From contig JAFDCZ010000025.1 of NCBI GenBank assembly GCA_019312665.1, positions 1 to 32,160 on the forward strand: a DNA stretch of 32,160 nt. The letters are read 5' to 3'. The notes under the pieces are model-generated. The model made no database searches. It had not been told where the DNA came from and worked only from the letters and a program-made list of their open reading frames with translations. Both the position numbers and the translations under genes were made by a program. Below, in pieces: positions 1-7,112 of this stretch (its first letter is position 1; each line of letters begins with the position of its first letter). The stretch comes from Deltaproteobacteria bacterium. GTDB lineage: Bacteria; Myxococcota_A; UBA9160; UBA6930.

Positions 1-503
1 AAGCCGCTCGAGGCAGGCCCCGAGTGTCACCTCCCCTGTATCGTTCGGGACGTACCCGGCGCCTCGAACGACACCCCGGGTGAATGGATTCGACCAATGG
101 GACCGCTTCACGACCACGTCCGCCTGGGGCATGTGGGCGACCAGGAGCACGTAGTCGATCAGGGTCGGATGGTTGGCGATCACCAGGCTCGGGCCTTCGG
201 TCGGCAGCCTCTCGGGTTGGCGCAGATCGACCACGATCACCCCGACGGCTTGCATGAAACCCGCAAAGACCCGGAACGAGCGATGGATCAACCACTGCAT
301 ACGGCGTTCGCGCTGCGGCCGGCCACCAGGCAGGAGCCAGAGCACCGGATAGGCGATCAGACCCAGGAACAGGGATCCCACGCCGAAGAGGGCGAACGAG
401 GCTCCAGTTCCAACGGACCCAGGAACAGGGATCCCACGCCGAAGAGGGCGAACGAGGCTCCAGTTCCAACGATGCGCAGCCAGCGATCGACTGATTTGGC
501 CAA
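1..503 (-). pseudogene. PlsC-type lysophospholipid acyltransferase, frameshifted by a 56-bp duplication and cut by the window edge
   Basis: Read on the minus strand, this encodes an N-terminal hydrophobic segment (GTGASFALFGVGSLFLGLI), a basic stretch, then ANHPTLIDYV. That contains the HX4D catalytic motif of 1-acylglycerol-3-phosphate acyltransferases, followed by VVVKRSHW and GAGYVPND typical of the family. These enzymes move an acyl group onto a lysolipid at the inner membrane. The best start is TTG at 503-501, with GTAGGAG about 4 nt upstream; no ATG or GTG fits. From that TTG the frame holds through one copy of a 56-bp unit, then the second copy shifts it and translation meets TGA at 359-357. 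Removing one copy restores a continuous reading frame to the window edge, so the duplication is the lesion, whether real or an assembly error. It lies 120 bp downstream of the diiron protein gene on the same strand and may share its transcript. The C-terminal part is outside the window. Confidence 0.75.
360..471. repeat. Perfect tandem duplication, 2 x 56 bp
   Basis: Positions 360-415 and 416-471 are identical. The unit starts GACCCAGGAACAGGG and ends CAGTTCCAACG. The period of 56 is not a multiple of three, so it shifts the frame of the acyltransferase gene containing it. Confidence 0.95.
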
Positions 504-593
504 CGGCTCCTACCCGTATGGGCCAGGATTCGGGCCCGGCCAGGCAGTGTACCGGATCTCGCCTATGGAAGGCTTTGCGAGGCCGTGCCGCCG

Positions 594-608
594 GGCCCCC
601 TGGGGGCC
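594..608. terminator. Possible hairpin after the diiron protein gene
   Basis: GGCCCCC-T-GGGGGCC is a perfect 7-bp inverted repeat just past the stop of the leftward ferritin-like gene. There is no T-run, so a terminator role is only possible. It may instead mark the gap before the downstream acyltransferase. Confidence 0.3.
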
Positions 609-609
609 G

Positions 610-631
610 CGGCTAGGCGGCGGCTAGGCGG
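610..631. repeat. Tandem duplication, 2 x 11 bp, spanning a stop codon
   Basis: CGGCTAGGCGG occurs at 610-620 and again at 621-631. Each copy carries a TAG on the minus strand; the one at 626-624 is the stop of the ferritin-like gene, so the stop is doubled. Confidence 0.85.
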
Positions 632-1658
632 CGGCGCGCTCGATGCCGGCCTGGCGGCGCTTCTCTTCCTCGATGGCCTGATCGATGTCGCTGCTCGTGC
701 CGCCTTCGTACTCGAGAATCCCGAGGTCGGCGAAGCGGGCGCGCTGGCGGTCGGATAGAAGACCCAGGCTCTTCACGTTGGGAACGATCTTCTTGAACAG
801 GCGCCGTCGGTATTCCTTGGCGAAGGGCGAATCCATGCTCACCGCAACGCACTCCTCGACCGGCATGCCCATCGCCTCCCACACCTCGTGGTTGAGGATG
901 CGGTCGCGCATCAGGACGCAGGCCTCGTAGACGAAGTCCTCCCGCTCCATGCGCTCGGCTTCGGTCAGATCCTTGGTGAATTCACGCAAGGAAATCACGC
1001 CGTAGGCCACGTGGCGGCTCTCGTCTTCCATCACGGCCGCGGTGAGGTTGCGCAGCAGGGGGTCGTTGGCGGAATCGCGGATCGTGCCGAAGGCGGCCAG
1101 GGCCAGGCCCTCGACGATGATCTGCATGCCCAGGAATTTCATGTCCCAGCGCGAGTCGCTCAGGATCTGGTCGAGCAGGGCCTTCAGGTTCGGGTTGACC
1201 GGGTAGTCGTGCTCGAGCTTCTCCTGCACGAAGCGCCGGTACACTTCGACGTGTCGCGCCTCGTCCATCACCTGGGTGGCGCCGTACATCTTGGCCTCGT
1301 ACCACGGCACGCTGTCGACGATCTGGGCAGAAGCGAGCAACGCGCCCTGCTCACCGTGGAGGAACTGACAGAGCTGCCAGGTGATCGACTCGTGGCGGAG
1401 CTTCTCGATCTCGGACTTCGTGAGCTTGTCCCAGAGAGGGGTGCCCCAGATGCCGATCGAAGCATCCGGCACGAGTTCGCTGCGCGGGTCGACGTCGTGA
1501 GACCAATCGAGACGCTCGGCCCCATCCCACTGGTCGCGCTTCGCGTGGGCGTACAGCCGCTCCAACTGGGCGCGGGTGGAGTCGTACTCCCAGTTGTAGG
1601 TGACGTCCTGGGGGACGCGAAGGGTCTCGAGGGGGGTGTCGGCTCGCAGGCGATCCAT
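624..1658 (-). CDS. Ferritin-like / R2-like diiron protein, probable oxygenase or desaturase-type enzyme
   Basis: The 344-residue protein has a complete diiron ligand set with classic four-helix spacing: E103, E133-x2-H136 (DEARH), E183 and E213-x2-H216 (DESRH). The two halves mirror each other, with 30 residues between the E and ExxH in each. Proteins with this layout bind two irons and activate O2 (ribonucleotide reductase R2, fatty acyl desaturases, AurF-like N-oxygenases). The substrate cannot be read from the sequence. No signal peptide is seen, so it is probably cytoplasmic. The ATG at 1658 follows a strong AAGGAGG about 7 nt upstream. The gene diverges from a TetR regulator across a 15-bp palindrome, so it is the likely regulated target. 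The lipid acyltransferase downstream hints at a lipid-linked role, which is inference. Confidence 0.85.
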   Translation of the reverse strand: MDRLRADTPLETLRVPQDVTYNWEYDSTRAQLERLYAHAKRDQWDGAERLDWSHDVDPRSELVPDASIGIWGTPLWDKLTKSEIEKLRHESITWQLCQFLHGEQGALLASAQIVDSVPWYEAKMYGATQVMDEARHVEVYRRFVQEKLEHDYPVNPNLKALLDQILSDSRWDMKFLGMQIIVEGLALAAFGTIRDSANDPLLRNLTAAVMEDESRHVAYGVISLREFTKDLTEAERMEREDFVYEACVLMRDRILNHEVWEAMGMPVEECVAVSMDSPFAKEYRRRLFKKIVPNVKSLGLLSDRQRARFADLGILEYEGGTSSDIDQAIEEEKRRQAGIERAAA

Positions 1659-1689
1659 TCAATTTCCTCCTTGGAATGACTGCATTGTA

Positions 1690-1704
1690 GTCTACAGTGT
1701 AGAC
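1690..1704. promoter_or_regulatory. TetR-type operator between divergent genes
   Basis: GTCTACA-G-TGTAGAC is a perfect 7-bp inverted repeat with a 1-bp centre, 32 bp from the diiron gene start and 31-55 bp from the TetR starts. A second 8-bp palindrome, GACATGTC (1702-1709), overlaps it. The position suits a site by which the adjacent TetR protein represses both genes. Confidence 0.7.
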
Positions 1705-1759
1705 ATGTCAAGAAGTTTCTTGCTAGAGTCCCCGTGTGCCTGCAACCCCCCGGAAATCA

Positions 1760-2413
1760 ATGAAAAAGAAGGGCCCGCCCCGGCGGCAGGCCTTGTCTCG
1801 GGAGCGCATCGTCGAAACGGCCCTGGCCCTGGCGGATGCTCGAGGCGACTTTTCCATGCGCGCCCTCGGCCAACGGCTGCGGGTCGACCCGATGGCCATC
1901 TACCGGCACTTCCGGGACAAGGAGGCCCTGCTCGACGCGATGGTCGACGCAGCGATGGCGGGACTCAAAGCACCGCTCCCCGATTCGGGCACACCTCGCG
2001 AGCGCTTGCACAGGATGTGCGTCGACTTCCTGGCCTGCCTGGACGACCACCCTGGCGTAGCCATGCGCGTCGCCACCACCCGGCCCACGCTTGGCCCCCA
2101 CACAGTGAGCCTCACCGAAGCCTGCCTCGCACTCCTTCGAGAGATGGGACTCGACGCGCGCGAGGCGACACGCGGCTTCATGATGGTCATCCGCTTCATC
2201 ACCGGCGTCGCCGCTGCCAACGAACACGTGCGAGCCCACGGCGCGAACGAGGCCGAGTGGCAGGAGGAGATGCGCTCGGGCTACGCGTCGGTGTCCCCGA
2301 CCGACCATCCGAACGTGGCCGCCATGGCGAACGAAATCGCGAGCCTGGGCTTCCAGGAGGAGTTCGAGTACGGCCTCGATCTACTCCTCGAGGGCCTCGA
2401 GCGCAGACGGTAG
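1760..2413 (+). CDS. TetR-family transcriptional regulator
   Basis: The N-terminal helix-turn-helix is clear: RERIVETALALADARG, then FSMRALGQRLRVDPMAIYRHFRDKE, ending in the YRHF recognition-helix motif common in this family. The rest is a helical ligand-binding and dimerisation domain resembling the TetR C-terminal class. Starting at ATG 1760 gives 217 residues, with GGAA a few bases upstream. A GTG at 1736 would add eight residues (MPATPRKS) but has a weaker ribosome binding site. It faces the ferritin-like diiron gene across the palindrome at 1690-1704, so it probably represses that gene and itself. The inducer is unknown; a hydrophobic or acyl ligand would suit the neighbourhood. It ends 20 bp before the convergent phospholipase D gene. 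Confidence 0.9.
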   Translation: MKKKGPPRRQALSRERIVETALALADARGDFSMRALGQRLRVDPMAIYRHFRDKEALLDAMVDAAMAGLKAPLPDSGTPRERLHRMCVDFLACLDDHPGVAMRVATTRPTLGPHTVSLTEACLALLREMGLDAREATRGFMMVIRFITGVAAANEHVRAHGANEAEWQEEMRSGYASVSPTDHPNVAAMANEIASLGFQEEFEYGLDLLLEGLERRR

Positions 2414-2433
2414 AAGCGGAGAAGCCGGGACGT

Positions 2434-3993
2434 TCAGAGCTGCCCTTGAATCGGAAGAAGGCTCAGCAGCGATACCTTGAAGCGCTGCCACCAACTCGTG
2501 CCCGGCTCTTGATGCAGGGTTTGCGATTCGCCCCCGTCGCTGCCCTCCCAGAGCAGCTCGCCGTCGTCATCGAGGCGTAGATACCAGGAGAATTCCGGGC
2601 TTGTGATCCGCTCGAAAGCCGCCCGTTGTTCCTCCGCCAATTCGGGGCTGTGTACGACGAGCCCCATCTCCGTGTTCAGATCGATGGAGCGCGGATCCAG
2701 ATTCGCCGAACCGATGAAGACGATCTCACGGTCGAAGAGGAAAGTCTTGGCGTGCAGGCTGGCACTCGAAGAGCCGAACAGGCCGGAGCGCTTCGCGCGG
2801 CGCACGCCTTTGCCCGTGCCCTTGAGCTCGTAGAGCTCCACACCGGCTTCGAGCATCGGCACGCGGTACCCCTTGTAGCCCGCATGCACCGCGCTCACGT
2901 CGGTAGCCGCCAAGGAGTTGGTGAGGATGCGCGCACGAACTCCACGGCCCGTGGCGTTCGCCAGGAATTCCACGCCCGAATCACGGGGAATGAAATAGGG
3001 AGAGACGATCATGAGCTCGGAGTCGACCTCGTCGAAGAAGGAACCGAGCCTCTTGCTCAGCAGGGTCTCTTCGAGGGCTTCCCCGCGTGCAACGATCTTC
3101 TCGGGAAGGTCAGCCACTGCACGGGTGGGAGCCCACAACAGCTCCAACTTTCCGGCCTTGGCGTCCTGGTACAGGGTGCTGGAGCCGAGACGCTCGGCGT
3201 AGCGAGTGCCCACCTGCGCCTCCTCATGGGCGAGCAGCTCCGCCCGGAGCGCGTCCAGCGCAGCGGGTTCTGCGCGCAGCGACGACCAGCCAGCGATCGG
3301 CGAAACGAACTCCGCATTCCAATACTGATCGAAGGTCTCACCCAGCTCCCCGAGCACCGGACCGAAGGCCAACAGGTCGAGATCGGCGAAGTTCACACCC
3401 GGCGCCGCATCGAAATACTCATCGCCAACGTTGCGCCCGCCAACCACGGCCGCCAGCCCGTCGATCGTGAGCATCTTGTTATGCATCCGATGATTGAGCC
3501 TTCTCGGCCGGCTCAAGAGATCGAGCATACGGGCCAGGCCGGGAAGGGGACCCCGGGCCATCGCGTTGAACAAGCGAATCTCCATTTGCGGATGCACCTG
3601 GGCCGCTGCCAGCAGCCGATCCAGCCCCGGCGAGCCCAGGTCGTCGAGTAGCAGACGCACCCGCACGCCGCGGTCCGCGGCCGCCAGCAGCCGCGAAAAC
3701 AGAAAGCGGCCCGTCACGTCGTCGTGGAAGATGTAGTACTGGACGTCGATGGCCTTCTCCGCCGCATCGACCATCAGAATCCGGGCGACAAAGGCATCGA
3801 GCCCGGAGCGCAAGACGTAGAGGCCGGAAGCATCCGGATGGGCTTCGAACTGGGGGCGGAGCTCGCGGCCGGCATCCGTCTCCTCAGGATGGGCGAAGGC
3901 GCGGCTCTTGGGGCGCAGGCGCGGATCGCCTAGATCCGCATGGACACAGCCCGTGAGCAGGAGGAGGAGCGGCGCGAGAAGGAAACGTGCCAT
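2434..3993 (-). CDS. Phospholipase D-family cardiolipin synthase (ClsC-like) lipoprotein
   Basis: The 519-residue protein carries two HKD catalytic motifs, the hallmark of the phospholipase D superfamily: H171-x-K173-x4-D178 (HNKMLTID), followed by GGRNVGDEY, and H414-x-K416-x4-D421 (HAKTFLFD), followed by GSANLDPRS. This arrangement, with NTEMG after the second motif, matches ClsC-type cardiolipin synthases, which move a phosphatidyl group between phospholipids. The N-terminus MARFLLAPLLLLLTGC is a lipoprotein signal with Cys at the cleavage site, so the enzyme should be anchored on the outer face of a membrane. No strong ribosome binding site precedes ATG 3993; a 32-bp tandem repeat lies just upstream. 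It may be the last gene of the transcript from the cytochrome c gene at 5051. A nuclease or other phospholipase D activity is a less likely alternative. Confidence 0.88.
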   Translation of the reverse strand: MARFLLAPLLLLLTGCVHADLGDPRLRPKSRAFAHPEETDAGRELRPQFEAHPDASGLYVLRSGLDAFVARILMVDAAEKAIDVQYYIFHDDVTGRFLFSRLLAAADRGVRVRLLLDDLGSPGLDRLLAAAQVHPQMEIRLFNAMARGPLPGLARMLDLLSRPRRLNHRMHNKMLTIDGLAAVVGGRNVGDEYFDAAPGVNFADLDLLAFGPVLGELGETFDQYWNAEFVSPIAGWSSLRAEPAALDALRAELLAHEEAQVGTRYAERLGSSTLYQDAKAGKLELLWAPTRAVADLPEKIVARGEALEETLLSKRLGSFFDEVDSELMIVSPYFIPRDSGVEFLANATGRGVRARILTNSLAATDVSAVHAGYKGYRVPMLEAGVELYELKGTGKGVRRAKRSGLFGSSSASLHAKTFLFDREIVFIGSANLDPRSIDLNTEMGLVVHSPELAEEQRAAFERITSPEFSWYLRLDDDGELLWEGSDGGESQTLHQEPGTSWWQRFKVSLLSLLPIQGQL

Positions 3994-4006
3994 TGGGCGA
4001 ACGGTA

Positions 4007-4070
4007 GCGGAGAGAGGAACGCCCCCGCCCTACGGGATGCGGAGAGAGGAACGCCCGCGCCCTACGGGAT
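4007..4070. repeat. Tandem duplication, 2 x 32 bp, one mismatch
   Basis: Positions 4007-4038 and 4039-4070 repeat GCGGAGAGAGGAACGCCC... with one C/G difference (4025 versus 4057). The repeat fills the gap between the phospholipase D start and the adaptor remnant, and its right-hand copy supplies the remnant's stop codon. Confidence 0.9.
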
Positions 4071-4583
4071 GGCGACTTGCTCCCCCTCGGAAACGCCGCT
4101 CAGCACCTCGACTTCTGCCGCGCCTGTTGATCTCCGGGCTGTCGTCACCTGACGCCGCTCGGCACGGCCATCTGGATCCACTACGAGCACGGATTCCAAC
4201 TGTCCGATCCGACGCACGGAGCGCTGCGGCACCATCAGCCGGGTTCGCGTGCCCGCCGGCACCGCTACCCGCGCGTACATTCCCGCAAAGAGCCGGCCAT
4301 CCGCCGGCAAGCGGACCTTGGCAAGCAGGGTCCGTGCGCCGGGGTCGGCGAAGGGCACGATCTCATCGACCACGCCGGCAAGCTCGACGTCCAACGCGCC
4401 GATCGTCGCCTGCAGGGCCTGACCGAGTTCGAGTGAGACAGCCAGGCTTTCGCGTACCGGAACCTCGACGCGCAGGACGCTCGGATCATAGATGCGAAGC
4501 AATGCGCGGCCCGGAACCGTCTCGCCTTTGACGAGGTTCCCTGGGATCCCCGCAGCCGCCGTGCCTCGCTTGCCGACCTCCAT
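4062..4583 (-). pseudogene. Remnant of an RND/HlyD-type efflux periplasmic adaptor (membrane fusion protein)
   Basis: The 173-codon frame matches only the middle and C-terminal part of an adaptor: the end of the lipoyl half-motif (GNLVKGETVPGRALLRIYDPS), the beta-barrel (LRVEVPVRESLAV ... GQALQATIGALD ... FAGMYARVAVPAG) and the start of the membrane-proximal domain, which stops early at SGVSEGEQVAIP. Intact adaptors are usually about 350-400 residues with a signal peptide, coiled coil and first lipoyl half; all are missing. No pump or outer-membrane channel gene is nearby. Directly after the cytochrome stop, an ATG at 4634 opens 15 codons (MSADPPEIVFRAHGL) before TAG at 4589-4587. This short piece resembles the start of an ABC transporter ATPase, but it is too short to prove. 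The locus looks like the scar of a deleted exporter operon. Translation of the remnant is possible but function is doubtful. Confidence 0.65.
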
Positions 4584-4634
4584 CTTCTAGAGTCCGTGGG
4601 CCCGAAACACGATCTCCGGCGGATCCGCGGACAT

Positions 4635-5051
4635 CTATTCGACCTGGAGCGTTCGGAGATGATCTGCCAGCGCACTGGCGTCGAGCGTCGCGCCGTACGC
4701 CGCAAAGGGCTCGCCAACGTGCTCCCGGGCAAAGACCGCGCCCCAGACCGGCATCTCCCGCGGACCGTGTTGGGCGACGAGCAGGCGTCCGTCGATGGCC
4801 ATCATCACGGCGGACTCGTCGAAGCTCCCGCCGGAGCGCCGGGCCAGGCTGGTTAGGTCCGCCGGTGCCACGGTCAGGGACGTGGCCAGGGGTCCGTCGC
4901 CCTGGCCGGAAAGCCCGTGGCAGGAGGCGCAATGTCTCTCGTACAGGGCAGCGCCCGCCACCTCGTCGGTCCGTTCGTCGACACATCCCAAGGCCGCCGC
5001 CAGGGCCACGATCGTCCCGACAGCCGAAGCCACGCATTGTCGCCAGATCAC
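4635..5051 (-). CDS. Small c-type cytochrome lipoprotein
   Basis: The 138-residue protein begins with a hydrophobic signal ending in the lipobox AALGC (Cys23). One haem-binding motif follows, CASCH (C41, C44, H45), with the GLSGQGDGP context usual for class I cytochrome c. GPREMPVWG supplies a Met that could be the second axial ligand. It should be a lipid-anchored periplasmic electron carrier. Two residues (VE) follow the last helix before the stop TAG at 4637-4635. The partner enzyme is not evident, since the next gene downstream is an efflux-adaptor remnant. It diverges from malic enzyme across a 410-bp gap. Confidence 0.85.
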   Translation of the reverse strand: MIWRQCVASAVGTIVALAAALGCVDERTDEVAGAALYERHCASCHGLSGQGDGPLATSLTVAPADLTSLARRSGGSFDESAVMMAIDGRLLVAQHGPREMPVWGAVFAREHVGEPFAAYGATLDASALADHLRTLQVE

Positions 5052-5461
5052 GTCGTCATCACCCCCCTCCCGGAGACGATCGGTCCCTCCAGAACGCTGT
5101 CAAGCACCTGGTCGGATTGGGACTTGTGTCCTCACGCGTCACCCAGGCCTCCTCAGCCCGGACGTCGGTTCACGGTTCCCTCCCGGTCTCTGTCAGGTCT
5201 CTGGCAAGATGGGTGCCGGCTCCCCGCAGCAAGACCCGCCGAACTACGGACGCGACATGATGAAGGAGCAGGAGCGCAACGAGCAACGCGGGCTCCGAGC
5301 AGGCGCGCGAGCAAGTCCGCCTCGAGCACCACGAGCGCATGCTCGAGCGGGCGAAGGAGCGCTTCGTGGGGCCATGTGGGACAGCCGGAGCAAGAGGGAC
5401 GGCCTTCGGGCCCGCTTGACCAGGCCCGGCAGGGTATGGCCCTTGCAAGCCCAAGGGCACC
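5052..5461. other. 410-bp intergenic region with a possible degraded small reading frame
   Basis: This separates the leftward cytochrome gene from the rightward malic enzyme gene and should hold both promoters, but no convincing -35/-10 pair stands out. From 5257 a frame opens MMKEQERNEQR; one frame over, from about 5300, the sequence reads EQAREQVRLEHHERMLERAK. Joined by a frameshift the two would form a charged helical peptide, which may be a decayed small gene or chance in high-GC DNA. Nothing else is recognised. Confidence 0.3.
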
Positions 5462-7102
5462 ATGAGCCACGACCCGGACGGCCTCTCCCGCGGCGTCAAG
5501 CTGCTTCACGACCCTCTCCGCAACAAGGGCACGGCCTTCAGCCAGGCGGAGCGCAACGCCCTCGGGCTGCGCGGGCTCCTGCCGCCGCGGGCGTCGGACC
5601 TGCCCACCCAGGTCGCGCGGGTGCTCGAGAACACTCGGCGCAAGCCCAATGATCTCGAGCGCTACCTCTATCTGGTCGCCCTTCAGGATCGCAACGAGAC
5701 GCTCTTCTACCGGGTCGTCGTGGACCACCTCGAGGAGCTGATGCCGATCCTCTACACGCCGACGGTCGGCCGTGCTTGCCTCGAGTACGGTCACATCTTC
5801 CGCCGCCCGCGCGGCTTGTTCGTCTCGGCGAACGATCGCGGATGCGTCACGGAGGTGCTCCGCAACTGGCCCCACGAGGACGTGCGCATCATCGTCGTCA
5901 CCGATGGCGGGCGGATCCTCGGGCTCGGTGATCTCGGCGTAGACGGCATGGGCATCCCGGTCGGGAAGCTCGTGCTGTACACCGCTTGCGCAGGGATCCG
6001 CCCGGAGCAGTGCCTCCCCATCACACTGGATGTCGGTACCGAGAGCGAGGCACGACGATGTGATCCGCTCTACCTCGGATTGCAGCAGAAACGGCTCGAG
6101 GGTGAGGCGTACGACGCACTGCTCGATGAGTTCGTGGATGCCGTGCGCGAGGTGTTTCCCGACGCCGTCCTCCAGCTCGAGGACTTCGCCAACCGCAACG
6201 CCTTCCGCCTGCTGGAGAAATATCGGCACCAGATGCCGTGCTTCGACGACGATATCCAGGGCACCGGGGCGGTGGCACTCGCGGGCGTCCAGGCGGCCCT
6301 GCGCCTGACCGGAGGGAAGCTGAAGGAGCAGACCTTCGTTTTCCTCGGCGCCGGCGAAGCGGGGATCGGCATCGCCGGCATGATCGTCGCGGGCATGCGG
6401 GCCGAGGGGCTCGCCGAAGCGGAGGCGCGGCGGCGCTGCTGGCTGGTCGACTCGAAGGGGCTGGTCGTACGCGAGCGCGACGACCTGGCGGACCACAAGC
6501 TCCCCTACGCCCACGACCACCCTCGGTTGCCCGATCTCCGCTCGGCCATCGAGGAGCTTCGACCCACCGCGCTGATCGGCGCGTCTGGCGCCCCGCAGAC
6601 CTTCCAGCAGCCCATCCTCGAAGCCATGGCCCGCCTGAACGAGCGGCCCATCGTCTTCGCGCTCTCCAATCCGACGGCCAAAGCCGAATGCACAGCCGAG
6701 CAGGCCATCGCCTGGACAGGCGGTCGCGCAATCTTTGCGAGCGGAAGCCCGTTCCCGCCCGTCGAATGGGAGGGCCGTCGCATCGTCCCCGGCCAGGGCA
6801 ACAACGCCTATGTCTTCCCGGGCGTCGGACTCGGCGCCATCGCCTGCGGTGCACGGCAGGTGACGGACGAGATGTTCTTCGAGGCTGCGCGCTCCCTGGC
6901 CGCCGAGGTCCACGACGAGGATCTCGCACTGGGGCGTGTCTATCCCCCGTTCTCCCGTATTCGAGAGGTGTCTTTGTCGATTGCTGTTGCGGTCGCCGAG
7001 GTTGCGTGGGCGCGGGGGCTCGCTCGAGTAGAGCGTCCCGCCGACCCGGCAGCGTACATCCGCCAGCAGATGTACGAGCCGAGCTACACGAGCTACGTCT
7101 GA
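5462..7102 (+). CDS. maeA: NAD(P)-dependent malic enzyme (malate dehydrogenase, oxaloacetate-decarboxylating)
   Basis: The 546-residue protein oxidatively decarboxylates malate to pyruvate and CO2. It has the malic enzyme signature ILYTPTVG with the catalytic Tyr at about residue 98. LQLEDFANRNAF and CFDDDIQGTGAV supply the metal and substrate residues. A Rossmann motif FLGAGEAGIGIA lies near residue 296, and ALSNPTAKAECT near the end. The length and motifs match the MaeA/SfcA class of about 560 residues rather than the larger enzymes fused to a phosphotransacetylase domain. NAD versus NADP preference cannot be decided by eye. AAGGG lies a few bases before the ATG. The CBS protein gene starts 10 bp downstream. 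Its product pyruvate is the substrate of the large pyruvate:ferredoxin oxidoreductase nearby, a plausible functional link. Confidence 0.93.
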   Translation: MSHDPDGLSRGVKLLHDPLRNKGTAFSQAERNALGLRGLLPPRASDLPTQVARVLENTRRKPNDLERYLYLVALQDRNETLFYRVVVDHLEELMPILYTPTVGRACLEYGHIFRRPRGLFVSANDRGCVTEVLRNWPHEDVRIIVVTDGGRILGLGDLGVDGMGIPVGKLVLYTACAGIRPEQCLPITLDVGTESEARRCDPLYLGLQQKRLEGEAYDALLDEFVDAVREVFPDAVLQLEDFANRNAFRLLEKYRHQMPCFDDDIQGTGAVALAGVQAALRLTGGKLKEQTFVFLGAGEAGIGIAGMIVAGMRAEGLAEAEARRRCWLVDSKGLVVRERDDLADHKLPYAHDHPRLPDLRSAIEELRPTALIGASGAPQTFQQPILEAMARLNERPIVFALSNPTAKAECTAEQAIAWTGGRAIFASGSPFPPVEWEGRRIVPGQGNNAYVFPGVGLGAIACGARQVTDEMFFEAARSLAAEVHDEDLALGRVYPPFSRIREVSLSIAVAVAEVAWARGLARVERPADPAAYIRQQMYEPSYTSYV

Positions 7103-7112
7103 AGGAGCCGTC

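Noticed and set aside
97-627. A plus-strand 176-codon frame at the left end
   Set aside because: It is antisense to the acyltransferase, and its repeated peptide segment only reflects the 56-bp DNA duplication.
1690-1704. BlaI/CopY-type operator (TACA...TGTA core)
   Set aside because: The core looks similar, but the adjacent regulator is a TetR protein and no BlaI-type gene is seen.
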